Shown piece by piece: positions 1 through 9,625 of a stretch of 64,000 nucleotides of DNA. This DNA is from Amyelois transitella. Its lineage: Eukaryota > Arthropoda > Insecta > Lepidoptera > Pyralidae. The position numbers were made by a program, and so were the translations under genes. The notes under the pieces are model-generated. The model was not told the DNA's origin. It saw only the letters and a list, made by a program, of their open reading frames with translations, and did not search any database. The stretch spans positions 3,847,001 through 3,911,000 of the forward strand of contig NC_083507.1 of assembly GCF_032362555.1 (NCBI RefSeq), given 5' to 3'. The stretch's first letter is position 1. Each line of letters starts with the position of its first letter.

Positions 1-604
1 CTTAAATATTTAGTTTGAAAAGTGCTAACCTGTCTGCTTTTTACCAACCAGATCCATCAAAACGGAGCTTTTTTTCAATGTGCTCCGTAGATGCTTCTAT
101 TGAATAAATATCAAAATTAAAACGTAAACAAATGTACGTGACTTGCATCAAAAACGGGTGATAACTTTGCGAAATGAATCATGAATGAATTAGTTATTGA
201 TTCAAATTGCAATGATAGTTAAGTTTATAAAGTTTGAATTTTCACGAACAAAAGTTTTAAAAATTCCAACAAATGTATGTTTACCTTATGAGAATCCACA
301 AAATATGAAAAAGAAATATTTCCAATTCAAGATTCGATTTAGCTATCGAACTTTTCGTTCGCGGACAAAAATATGAGACGCCACAGTGTTGGTATTTGAT
401 ATTAAAGATTAAATTTATATCTATAAATGTATATGCTACTTCATTAAAATTGGTTTATGTGGATTTGTATCCTTATATTTTTAAAATATTAGTAACCTAT
501 GAATGCTTATCTGGGTACTTGTTATTTACCTTTAAACATTAAAATAATCCAATCATGATAATCCGTAAATCAGTTTTGTTTATAAATGCACATCTAACCT
601 CCAT
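1..604. other. AT-rich non-coding stretch
   Basis: No ORF, RNA gene or clear repeat was recognised. The composition is the AT-rich background of the window. Confidence 0.5.
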
Positions 605-958
605 TTGTCGCAACCACACAGCAGTATCTTCTTTAGCCTAATCCGACCACATAATAGCACTCTACCTATTACAATGCTGTGCGGTTTCTCTCCAAAATGG
701 TTTTGCCACTTTGGCTATGTGGCTCCATTAGTTATTTGTTTCGAGAGGAAGTTATTAAATGAAGATGATAATTTGGTAAAAATATATTATGTTCTTCTTC
801 CTCCTGGCTTTAGTCTCGGTTGCATCCTCACCATTCTGGAGACCACCATATGTGCCTTTTACGCGTTAAGCATTTTAACCGCGCACCTAACTGATTCGCC
901 CACAGACGCTCTCAAAAATATATTATGTATCGAGAACTTAAGTGAAATGAAAGATTGA
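605..958 (+). other. Unrecognised ORF with hydrophobic segments, possible exon or relic
   Basis: The open frame is 117 codons long, but its first codon is TTG; the first ATG is at 674, giving 95 codons. The translation has two hydrophobic stretches, around YVLLPPGFSLGCILTILE and the following ICAFYALSILTA, so a piece of a multi-pass membrane protein is conceivable. I do not recognise a family. No convincing splice site or promoter brackets it, and it lies in a repeat-rich tract. It could be a chance ORF or an exon relic. Confidence 0.2.
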
Positions 959-1404
959 GTACGTTAAAAAAATCCTAAAATTAATTAATTAGTCGGAGGC
1001 TCGATCGATTTCTGCTTATATTTTCAGGATTAAATTGTTCATAGCACATGAAGAAATTAATTACTTATATAAAAATTCCACTTCGTATACGAATAACCTT
1101 TTCTAAGCTAGAACCGGTATAAACTTGAAACTATAAATCATTCTCGCGTACTTCCAGGAGCTTAAAACGTTAGTTGCTATTGATTTAACTGAAAAAGTAA
1201 AACCCCAGTCACGTACCTTTTTTCTAAACGAACGGGCCTGCTTTGTTGCTGAATAGGGATGGTATAGTCTATAGAGAAAGAAATTTGCAAGTAAGCACAT
1301 GTAATCGACTATAAAGAACCGTCATTTGCGATAAGATATTGGTGGCCTAAATTTTCCTCATGACAAAGAAATGAAAAACAAATTATTAGCTTGTGACTTG
1401 TACG

Positions 1405-1535
1405 AAATTAAGCTTGGGATTCTTCTTGTAGGCTATGGGCTAGCAACCTGTCACTATTTGAATCTCAATTCCATTATTAAGCCCTACAACTTATCGTGGC
1501 CTTTCAGTCTTTTCAAGACCCTGTCTCTTAACATT
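1405..1535 (+). repeat. SINE-like repeat, internal fragment
   Basis: This is a diverged piece of the dispersed SINE-like repeat seen in full at 31808, 33463 and 58626. It matches the central part, from the GGGATTCTTCTT block through the CTGTCACTATTTGAATCTCA block to the CAGTCTTTTCAAGAC block. Both ends are missing. Confidence 0.7.
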
Positions 1536-2885
1536 ATGTATTTCATCCATTACTAACTGCAGCAAGTATCCGTTAAATTAGCATAAAAGTGATACAAACC
1601 TGCAAACTGTAAAATATTTTGGGCGATTTATCCCTTTTAATATCCACACAAAGAAATTGTATAGTTCTAATCTATTCAGCTATCAGAAACAACATGATTG
1701 TTTAAATTTTCCTTCATGCTTACTGATTTTAGCTGAAACATGTATCGATTATGTAGTAACCCTAGTTTTGGGCAAAATGTAAGTTAAAACGAATCGTTCA
1801 GATAGCACTAACGGGCTGGAACAAAGCCAACACAACATCCCGCTGAACCACGGTTTACAAGAGCACCTGCTAATTTACGAAACTGAATGCAAGTCCAATT
1901 TGCAAGTTATTTATACAAGAAAAACAAACAACAAAATTTGCAATACAAAAACTTCTTAGGTCTTCAAAGATTATATATATATATATATATATATAATCTT
2001 TGAAGATATATATATATATATATAATAATATATATGTACGTGTGTATTATAATACGTACTTTTTACGTACGTAATTTGCACGTACGTATGTACATATATA
2101 TATATATATGTACGAATACGTACAGTACCGATTTGGAACATTAAATAAACACAGAAATAATATGCTACAAACTTTTGACAAACTAGAAGCTAGTTGAATA
2201 TAATCCACAAAATAAAAAAAAATAGATTCTGTGTTAAAACAATAATCTGAAATTTATAAATACTGATGAAGCGAAAGACTCAAGAGATCCTATTACTGTT
2301 GAAAGAAGCTAACCTCAATCGCATTGATAGATCACTATCAAATCATAATCATCGTGAAGTGTTACTTGTTTACTGACTGGTAACTGGAAAAAGGATTGAC
2401 AAAAATATGTACAATCCATAATGTCATGCAAATTTTCTAACAAACGCCCGAATTAAGGTAAAGTAAATTATTTGTGGACACCCCTCGTGAATAATAAATT
2501 TATACACACATATCACTTTCGTCCCTTACGAGATAGACAAAACTAATGATCGCATGGCTCGAAGACCATATTTGAAATTGAGGTTCTGTTTAACAGAGAA
2601 ATTGTATATTGCGTGTTAGCAGCATTGCGATTTTAGCGCTGGAAAAATTTTGATCATAGAAATCCTAACGAATGCCATCCAGCGGCTCGTATCACGTAAA
2701 TATTTTAACACACAATAAAACTGATTTATGTTACACTGTCGCGGAACCCGTGTCAACGTAGAATTATATCGTAAGTTCGCTCATTATTTCGTTAGGTACA
2801 AAGATTTCAACAAAAATTACTCTGTTGTAAATAAGATATTTATTAGGGATCAAAACATTTTTTTTCAGTGCGCGCAATCTTTTTC
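1536..2885. other. Non-coding stretch with a TA microsatellite
   Basis: No gene was seen. The middle holds (TA)n runs and ACGTACGT alternations (about 1966-2130). Around 2256-2310 there is a short stretch (ACTGATGAAGCGAAAGACTC and onward) resembling the RTE-type LINE relic at 23350-23525. Confidence 0.5.
1966..2130. repeat. (TA)n / ACGTACGT microsatellite
   Basis: Several perfect TA runs are separated by TCTTTGAAGA and GTACGT-type alternating purine-pyrimidine DNA. Two TA runs flank ATCTTTGAAGAT, which makes a local palindrome. Confidence 0.85.
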
Positions 2886-3115
2886 ACATATAGTCACGTC
2901 TTTATGACCTGCGAGATAGACAGGGCCAACAGTCTTAAAAAGACTAAAGGCCACATTTAGCTGTATGGCCTTTTGATGGAATTGAGATTTAAATAGTGAC
3001 AGGTTACTAGCCCATCGCTCATCACAAGAGGAATCCAAAGTTTATAAGCTAACTCCTTAGTCGCTTTTGACGACATCCATTAGTTCTGGAGCCTGTTCTG
3101 GTTCTGTAGCCTGCT
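2886..3115 (-). repeat. SINE-like repeat, diverged copy
   Basis: Reads on the plus strand from an ATAGTCACGTCT end through GACAGGGCCAACAGTCTTAA to CCTTAGTCGCTTTTGACGAC. This is the reverse orientation of the family. The CCGGCAC end is lost. Confidence 0.75.
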
Positions 3116-3500
3116 TCCATCCAAATATATGGAGTTCTTTTATTTTAAAGTTTTTAAGTTAATACGAATAATATTAATTTAGATTAAATCATATTTTATT
3201 GGGAATACAAAAAGATAACATATTGCACAAATTTACCAATCCTAATACTAATTAATGTATTTAATGAAATGAAAAACACTTTATGAAGTGCTTTTATTTT
3301 ATTTTATTACTTTCCTCATCACTTAAACATAATATTGCAATCTCCAGCGCTCTGGAAAAACACTTTCATTGTCAAAGGCGAGCGCAGTTGGAGGAATATA
3401 AACACATTAAATGAACAATTTCTCTTTGAATATTGTGCCACAAAGAGATATTGATACTTTACTTGCTAATGTATGTGGGTATTGATATATTTATTGAATA

Positions 3501-3761
3501 CTAGCTGTGCCTGCGACTTCGTCCGCGTGGAATAGTTATTTTGGGCATCATTGAAGCCCTCAAGGATGCTCCTTCCCCGATTTTTTTCACATTTTCCATT
3601 ATTTCTTCGCTCCTAATAGTTGCACCTAGACGTTATATAGCCTAAAGCCTTCCTCGATAAATGGTCTATTCAACACAAAAATAAATCTTTCAAATCGAAC
3701 CAGTAGTTCTTAAGATTAGCACATTCAAACAAACTCTTCAGTTTTATAATATTAGTATAGA
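3501..3761 (-). mobile_element. Non-autonomous Helitron-like element (261 bp)
   Basis: On the minus strand the element begins TCTATACTAATATTATAA and ends ...CTAG. The flanking bases give A|TC...CTAG|T, the insertion signature of Helitrons. The GC-rich ACTTCGTCCGCG motif near the CTAG end recurs in related copies at 19036-19232 and 33187-33446. No coding capacity. Confidence 0.65.
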
Positions 3762-3944
3762 TAAATCTAAGTGCCTATTTAAACTAAAAATAATATTTTA
3801 ATAGAATTATAACCAGAAATATGAACCTACAACTTACAAAAGAAAAAGGAGTAGATTGGTCAGGGCTTTTGGCCCTCTTAAATGGCATCATCGTTGCCTA
3901 CGACTGTAGGCAGGTCGATGGGGCGGCCGTGACGGCCTGGGTCT

Positions 3945-4395
3945 TCACGTCTTCATACACTGGGAGTTCCCATCGGCGGCGGCGTCGTCACTGGTCGACG
4001 ACGTCTGCCGCAAGGCAGCGAGGGGAGGGTTTCACCCGACGACCCGGAGGGCGGGCGCGAAGCGGCGCGATGCCACGCAGGTGGCTGTGTGATGACGCGT
4101 CCGCCCTCTCGAATATCTAGGTTCTCCCACTTCAGGTCCCTGAGAATCGTCGAGTTCCTCACGTAGCGCGGGGCTCCGACGACTGCTCTGAGACTTTGGT
4201 TCTCTTGGGCTCTGAGTCTTCTCCTGTTGGTCTCAGAGCAGAATGCGGGATCTGACGTACGTTTGGTAGATCCCGAGCTTCGTCCTCAGGGCGAGGCTGG
4301 AGGAGAGAACTGCGTGAAGTCTCCCCCTGGCTGCCTTGGTCATGAAGCTTGCGCTCGCCTTCTGCCTCTTTTATACCCTGCCGCCGCTAGCCGCG
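3945..4395 (-). pseudogene. Broken non-LTR retrotransposon (R1/jockey-type) reverse transcriptase end
   Basis: This is a GC-rich island in AT-rich DNA. The minus-strand translation contains the end of the RT thumb typical of arthropod jockey/R1-group LINEs: a basic segment with LALRTKLGIYQTYVRSRI, then in another frame RRLRAQENQSLRAVVGAPRY followed by VRNSTILRDLKWENLDI. A stop codon, a frame change near 4230 and apparent loss of the intervening residues show that it is dead. The family is inferred from motif order only; the clade is not resolved. Confidence 0.75.
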
Positions 4396-4542
4396 TCGAG
4401 GGCGGCAACCGTTACGCAAAAATAATCCTTATATCATGATTCAGTAGTTACGCGCGATGGCTTGTTAGGGTATTTTATTTCACGTGTAAGTTTGGTGTTT
4501 CTATACCGATTTCGATGATTCTTTTTTTATTGAAAAGTAATA
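4396..4542. other. Short spacer between the LINE relic and the LTR element
   Basis: AT-rich sequence with nothing recognised. It ends at the target-site duplication TTAAT (4543-4547). Confidence 0.5.
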
Positions 4543-4547
4543 TTAAT

Positions 4548-4921
4548 ATAATGAATTATCAATATGCCTGTTTATTTAGAAATAAAGACGTAATTGCGTT
4601 TCTGTGAACAAAAGATTTATTTATTTACAAAAGTTTTTTAACACTTTGATAATGACATAAGCTTATAAACTAAACATTTACTCACCTGTGAACAAAAGAA
4701 ACAACATTTAAAGCCCTTATTTCGGGTCTATTTTAATAATTTCACAGGCAAGATTCTTACAATAAAATATCTGTTACACTACCTACACAAAATATTTCTA
4801 ACCTCAATAATCACACTTGACATCTCCTTGACGTTTAAGCTGCCAGCGACCTCAACTAATTAACGCGGCAAAATTTAAATTGCATACATTACATAAAGAA
4901 TACCTATAAGTTTTCTTTACA
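4548..4921 (-). repeat. 3' LTR
   Basis: 374 bp, identical to 9247-9620. In element orientation it starts TGTAAAG and ends ATTCATTAT. An AATAAA polyadenylation signal lies near its 3' end in element orientation (plus-strand TTTATT at about 4570). It is preceded, in element orientation, by the polypurine tract. Confidence 0.95.
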
Positions 4922-4934
4922 TTTCCCCTCCCGG
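4922..4934 (-). promoter_or_regulatory. Polypurine tract for plus-strand priming
   Basis: In element orientation the bases just before the 3' LTR read GGGAGGGGAAA and abut the TGT of the LTR. That is the expected position and composition of a retrotransposon polypurine tract, and it fixes this LTR boundary. Confidence 0.85.
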
Positions 4935-4944
4935 AGAAAAACAA

Positions 4945-7900
4945 TTACAAGTATGTAGTTGTTTGTGTATCAACTGGCAATGGAGTGAGTTTTGTAACAT
5001 GGAACAAATTTGATTCTTCCTTTTTGTGACCAGCATCTACTTCATAAATTGTATTAGATATTTTTCTCAAAATCTCGTAGGGTCCAATTCGTAATTCATC
5101 AGTTTTCTTCCTATTTAAACGATTACCATTCTCCACATAAACTCTATCTCCCTCTTTAAAATCATGTTCCCTCCTAAGCAAGTCATATTTTTTCTTATTA
5201 TAATCATGAGATTTTATGGTATTTTTATATGCCAATTTTCTATCACTTCTTAGGTCTTCATTTGAACATTTTGTTTTTAATTCTGGTGGTAGAATGTTTA
5301 CATCTTCTCCTTCTAGTAGGTATTTAGGTGCAAATTTGGTAACAGTATGTTCAGTCTCATTATATTTTTTTACACAATTCTGTGCGATAGTTGTCCATGC
5401 AATTTTCTTTCCTCTTTCATTTATTTTGCATCGTATCTTATTAACCAAAGTTTGGTTTAGCCTTTCATTAAGACCATTAGAAAAAGGAGTATCCACAGCA
5501 GTAAAAATTATTCTTATATTATTATCTTTCAGAAATTCTTTAAATTCTTTGGAGTTTATGCCGGGATATTGGTCTGATAATATCATATCAATTTTATGAC
5601 TTTGTGTCACTTCCCGAATAAGTTTAATAAAATTGTTAGAGCTTTGGTTCTTTGACGTTAAAATATAAGCATACCTAGTGAAATGGTCAACTAAAAGATG
5701 TAGATACTTTTTTGTCGACCGTGATCCTCCAAAACCGCCAATTGTATCAATTGATACAATTTCAAATGGATATCTTGCTGGTCCTAAATGTGACATTAGA
5801 CCATATTTTGGCTTTCTCCTTGTTTTGTTTTTTATACATATTTCACATTCTTCGCAAGTTTGTTTTATCTTTGTGATTATATTCTTTGCTGAGTAGAATG
5901 GGGTTAATTTATTTATCATTTGTGTGCTTCCTAGGTGGCAATAAGTAATGTGTACATTTTTTATCAGTGTTTTGCTTAGTTCTTCTGATAATATAATTTT
6001 GTCTCTTCCTTTATTTTTTTTATAGTATATTTCATCTTTCAGTATTAATTTGTTTATCCTTTTTTGTATTTCTTCATTTGCGTTTTGATCACTTTTTATC
6101 TGTTCTATAGTTATTAAGTTTACCACTTTCAATGCATCATCAGTATTTTCAGTTTCATCTAGAACAGGATTTCTGCTTAAGCAGTCTGCCTCTTGATTTG
6201 TTTTTCCAGGATTATATTTAATTTTAAAATTGTATTGAGATAAATAATATGTTAGGTCACCGAGTTCCTCATCAGTTCTTGATCTAATATTCATGTTTTC
6301 TAGGGGTTTATGATCGGAATACACCGTGAACTCCTTTCCCATGAGCCAGTGCTGCCAATATTTTACAGCTTCTTTTATTGACAGGCATTCTAGGTATATT
6401 GCCTTTTTCTTTTTTTGTGCTTCTGATAATTTTTTTGAGAAATAAGCAACTGGCTTATTGTTTCCATTTTTATCAGTCTGTTTTAACACTGCTCCTATTC
6501 CTTTTATACTTGCGTCCGTGTAAATGTTTATTGGTAATCCTGGATCATAAATTTTCAAAATTGGTTCGGAGCATAGTAATGTTTTTATTTCATTAAAAGA
6601 TTTTTGACATTCTTCGCTCCATATGAATTTCACATCTTTCCTTAATAAGTTATGTAATGGTTCCAGGATGATTGCACTGTGTGGTATAAACTTATGGTGA
6701 AAATTTACCTTTCCTAGAAATTGCCGTATATTTTTCCTTGTTTCTGGTATTGGAAAGTCTTTTACTGCTGCTAAATAATCCTTTAGAGGTCTCACTGTAT
6801 TGTTTTCTATTATATGGCCTAAATACTTGGCATAATTGTTTGCAAATATACACTTGGTAAATTTTAATCTAAGCCCCTCCATTTCTATTGCCTCCAGAAA
6901 TTTTGTAATATGTGATATATGTTCTTCAAAGGTTTTCGAAAAAATGAGTATATCGTCTATAAAGTTTACTGCAAAATTAGAAAGCTTATTTTTTCTTATT
7001 ATGTTACTCATTATTCTCTGAAAAATGGCTGGAGCCGTTTTTAATCCAAATGGTAAGCATGTCCACTGGAAATGTCCTTCCTGAGTAACAAAGGCAGTTT
7101 TATATCTATCTTGTATTTTCAAAGGAATAGACCAAAATGCTGAATTAATGTCAAATGTTGAGAAATATTTAGAGTTCACTGTTTTTATCATTAAATCCTC
7201 AATTAATGGGAATGGCTGTGATTGTGGGACGATTATTTTGTTTAATTCTCTGAAATCTATACATAGTCTTGTTTTACGTTCATCTTCTTTTTTGTAAGCC
7301 AGAGTTACTGGGGCGGCAAACGGGCTATATGATTCCTCAATCAAATTTTTTTTTAATAGTTTCGATATTTGTTCTTCTATTTCTCTTCTATCTTCAACTG
7401 TGCATCTATATGGTCGTTTGCAGCAGTATTTATCCATTATGAGGTCAATATGTGCTTCATAATCTCGTACGGTGCCAATATCATATTTATCCTTGGCAAA
7501 TACAGTTTTAAATTTTTCTATGAGCTTGTCAATCTCTAATTGTTGCTGCTTATCTAGATGATTAGCAATCTTTTTAAATTTATCAGTTTCAATGTGTTCA
7601 TTGAAATTTATTTCTTGTTTCACTTTCTCCGTTTTAGGACTTAATAAACTTGGCTCAGTTTTGTCTCCTAGTGCATCAGGAATGTTGACATTTCTATTGC
7701 TTTTTGTATTGACATCTTCTTTTTGATTAGCTTTTTGTATGATCTTTAGGTCTTCATTTTGGATAAGTCTGAATTTTTTAATACAATCTAATCCAATTAA
7801 AAAATCATAATTAAAGTTTTCTTTGTCTATGACGAAAATATCCATGTTTTGTTCTATATCATATATTTTAATTTTTAATGTCACAATACCTTTTGTTTTT

Positions 7901-8082
7901 TTCTCACCATTAATAGTCTTTAAATTTACTATTTGTGTATTCGTTGTAGATTTTTCTTTATTCTTTAAGTTTAACAATTTTGCGTTTATCAACGATACAT
8001 TTGAACCCGAATCATAAATTCCAGTTATTTCTATGGCATCATTCAATAGCAAATTTATTTTTATTAATGGCGGTACCTCTAG
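4945..8082 (-). CDS. pol: Ty3/Gypsy pol polyprotein (PR-RT-RNaseH-IN), expressed by -1 frameshift
   Basis: Numbering starts at the TTG codon at 8052, giving 1035 residues. Protease has D14-S-G in YDSGSNVSL. Reverse transcriptase (about 195-400) has the first catalytic Asp D301 and the FIDD box at 364-367. RNase H has D513, E555 and D580. Integrase has the HHCC finger (H701, H706, C733, C736), the D769, D827, E863 triad with D-X35-E spacing, and a C-terminal GPY motif at 990-992. All expected residues are present and there are no stops. There is no credible independent ATG: the protease frame runs up to the slip site, so pol is made as a Gag-Pol fusion. It copies element RNA into DNA and integrates it. 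No chromodomain or envelope is seen. Confidence 0.95.
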   Translation of the reverse strand, partial: LEVPPLIKINLLLNDAIEITGIYDSGSNVSLINAKLLNLKNKEKSTTNTQIVNLKTINGEKKTKGIVTLKIKIYDIEQNMDIFVIDKENFNYDFLIGLDCIKKFRLIQNEDLKIIQKANQKEDVNTKSNRNVNIPDALGDKTEPSLLSPKTEKVKQEINFNEHIETDKFKKIANHLDKQQQLEIDKLIEKFKTVFAKDKYDIGTVRDYEAHIDLIMDKYCCKRPYRCTVEDRREIEEQISKLLKKNLIEESYSPFAAPVTLAYKKEDERKTRLCIDFRELNKIIVPQSQPFPLIEDLMIKTVNSKYFSTFDINSAFWSIPLKIQDRYKTAFVTQEGHFQWTCLPFGLKTAPAIFQRIMSNIIRKNKLSNFAVNFIDDILIFSKTFEEHISHITKFLEAIEMEGLRLKFTKCIFANNYAKYLGHIIENNTVRPLKDYLAAVKDFPIPETRKNIRQFLGKVNFHHKFIPHSAIILEPLHNLLRKDVKFIWSEECQKSFNEIKTLLCSEPILKIYDPGLPINIYTDASIKGIGAVLKQTDKNGNNKPVAYFSKKLSEAQKKKKAIYLECLSIKEAVKYWQHWLMGKEFTVYSDHKPLENMNIRSRTDEELGDLTYYLSQYNFKIKYNPGKTNQEADCLSRNPVLDETENTDDALKVVNLITIEQIKSDQNANEEIQKRINKLILKDEIYYKKNKGRDKIILSEELSKTLIKNVHITYCHLGSTQMINKLTPFYSAKNIITKIKQTCEECEICIKNKTRRKPKYGLMSHLGPARYPFEIVSIDTIGGFGGSRSTKKYLHLLVDHFTRYAYILTSKNQSSNNFIKLIREVTQSHKIDMILSDQYPGINSKEFKEFLKDNNIRIIFTAVDTPFSNGLNERLNQTLVNKIRCKINERGKKIAWTTIAQNCVKKYNETEHTVTKFAPKYLLEGEDVNILPPELKTKCSNEDLRSDRKLAYKNTIKSHDYNKKKYDLLRREHDFKEGDRVYVENGNRLNRKKTDELRIGPYEILRKISNTIYEVDAGHKKEESNLFHVTKLTPLPVDTQTTTYL

Positions 8083-9212
8083 TTTTTTGGATCTTTGTTA
8101 TTTAAATCTGTTTCTATTTCAGAGTTATTTACTGATTTCACTATTGATTTCCGAGTTCTATCTTTAAACCAACAATTCTCCTCTGGATGATAACGTTTCC
8201 CTTTTTTTTCATTGATACAAATTTGGCATGGCTGTTTTTCTTCTATTTTTTTTTGTTTATTGTCGGAATTTGTAAATACTTTTTTTTCATACTTATTTTT
8301 TATGACAAGGTGTTCCAATTTTCCTATTTCATTATATAGATCTTCTGTTTCTTGCAAAGCTTCTCTGTCAATTTTATCAGCAACAAAATTTGGCAAGCCG
8401 AATGCTATAAGATCAATAAGAATTCCAGTATCTATTTCCTTCCTAACTTCTAATAATAATTTTTCTTTCTTTAGGGCATATTCAAGTAACGAACCTGCTT
8501 GATATTTAAAGGCAAGAGCATATCTTATGGGTGACCAACCTTTATTTGTAAATGTCTCACAAAATGATTTCTCCCATTGGTTCCACTCTGATTCCACCGT
8601 GTGTTTTATTAACATACAATCATACCAATGTAGACTCGAAGATTCCATAAAATTTTTCAAAATTTCTATTTTTTTTCTGTCTTCGTTAATTTTGAAACGT
8701 TCACATTCCTTATTAAAATCTTTAATCCACTGGTAAGCATTTGTGGTTTTAGTTGTGAATTTTTGTATCATAAAATCTTTAGCAACCTTGCCTAGATTTT
8801 GAATTTCTGATTTTTTCTCTTTTTCTTCAAGTAATTTTTCTAACAATTTTTCCAAAGTGTAGTTAGAGCTGCTAGAACTAGACATAGTCTCTGGATCACT
8901 TTTAGTTTCTATTATTTCTTCTAGATACATATCATTAAATTGCAAATTTTGTTCTTTATCCAAATACACTTCTGAAATCTTATCTGTCAAAGTTATCCAG
9001 ATTTTCCTTACTTGGTGTCTTCTTTGTAATGTTTTTTTTATTTTGGCATAGTTTGGAGTACTTGTAATTGCTTGATGTTGAGTAATTGATTGATAATCGG
9101 ATGGTATTTCATAGACCTGCCCGCTAGGCGTGGCAATTGAGGTTAAACATAAAATGTTTGTTTTTCCATCAGATGCTGTCTTCACAGCAAAATCAAATCT
9201 TAATTTATCCAT
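8079..9212 (-). CDS. gag: Ty3/Gypsy Gag (377 aa)
   Basis: The ATG at 9212 lies 34 nt inside the 5' LTR. The protein starts MDKLRFDFAVKTASDGKTN and is Lys/Glu-rich. A Ser-rich and coiled-coil-like region (around residues 110-140) precedes a retrotransposon-gag-like helical segment with WIKDFNKECERFKI and the SSLHWYDCML motif. Near the C-terminus there is a Cys/His cluster of the form CX2CX9HX4C, a zinc-knuckle-like motif with a longer than usual middle spacing. It ends in TAG directly after the slip site. It should form the particle shell and bind element RNA. Confidence 0.88.
   Translation of the reverse strand: MDKLRFDFAVKTASDGKTNILCLTSIATPSGQVYEIPSDYQSITQHQAITSTPNYAKIKKTLQRRHQVRKIWITLTDKISEVYLDKEQNLQFNDMYLEEIIETKSDPETMSSSSSSNYTLEKLLEKLLEEKEKKSEIQNLGKVAKDFMIQKFTTKTTNAYQWIKDFNKECERFKINEDRKKIEILKNFMESSSLHWYDCMLIKHTVESEWNQWEKSFCETFTNKGWSPIRYALAFKYQAGSLLEYALKKEKLLLEVRKEIDTGILIDLIAFGLPNFVADKIDREALQETEDLYNEIGKLEHLVIKNKYEKKVFTNSDNKQKKIEEKQPCQICINEKKGKRYHPEENCWFKDRTRKSIVKSVNNSEIETDLNNKDPKN
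8082..8088 (-). promoter_or_regulatory. -1 ribosomal frameshift site A AAA AAC
   Basis: In the gag reading frame the last codons before the TAG (8079-8081) are AAA AAC preceded by A, an exact X XXY YYZ heptamer. Slipping back one base puts ribosomes in the pol frame, which is open from there. Gag codons start at positions that are 2 mod 3 and pol codons at 0 mod 3, which is the -1 relation on this strand. Confidence 0.9.
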
Positions 9213-9246
9213 AATTCTCTCAAAATATGTGCAAAAATGTTGTTTT

Positions 9247-9620
9247 ATAATGAATTATCAATATGCCTGTTTATTTAGAAATAAAGACGTAATTGCGTTT
9301 CTGTGAACAAAAGATTTATTTATTTACAAAAGTTTTTTAACACTTTGATAATGACATAAGCTTATAAACTAAACATTTACTCACCTGTGAACAAAAGAAA
9401 CAACATTTAAAGCCCTTATTTCGGGTCTATTTTAATAATTTCACAGGCAAGATTCTTACAATAAAATATCTGTTACACTACCTACACAAAATATTTCTAA
9501 CCTCAATAATCACACTTGACATCTCCTTGACGTTTAAGCTGCCAGCGACCTCAACTAATTAACGCGGCAAAATTTAAATTGCATACATTACATAAAGAAT
9601 ACCTATAAGTTTTCTTTACA
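9247..9620 (-). repeat. 5' LTR
   Basis: Identical over 374 bp to 4548-4921. It should carry the element promoter. It is flanked by TTAAT at 9621-9625. The bases just inside (minus strand AAAACAACATTTTTGCAC) show no TGG-initial tRNA primer site. Confidence 0.95.
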
Positions 9621-9625
9621 TTAAT

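Larger units (their letters stand above)
4548..9620 (-). mobile_element. Complete-looking Ty3/Gypsy-type LTR retrotransposon (5.07 kb)
   Basis: The element is bounded by two identical 374-bp LTRs and a TTAAT duplication (4543-4547 and 9621-9625). In element orientation the order is 5' LTR (9247-9620), a 34-nt leader, gag (8079-9212), a -1 frameshift site (8082-8088), pol with protease, RT, RNase H and integrase (4945-8082), a polypurine tract, and the 3' LTR (4548-4921). No env ORF follows pol: only about 20 bp lie between the pol stop and the 3' LTR. Both frames are open throughout and the LTRs show no differences, so insertion is recent and the copy may be active. The first base of the repeat is ambiguous by one because 4547 and 9246 are both T. 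Confidence 0.95.

Noticed and set aside
3821-4120. Plus-strand 99-codon ORF in the GC-rich island
   Set aside because: The minus strand carries the recognisable LINE RT residues; the plus-strand Arg-rich reading is its antisense.
5216-8017. Plus-strand ORFs across the pol region
   Set aside because: They are antisense shadows of the retrotransposon pol frame and encode only hydrophobic low-complexity text.
4945-8052. Pol starting at its own codon at 8052
   Set aside because: That codon is TTG, not ATG, and the protease frame is open upstream to the slip site, so a Gag-Pol fusion by frameshift explains expression better.
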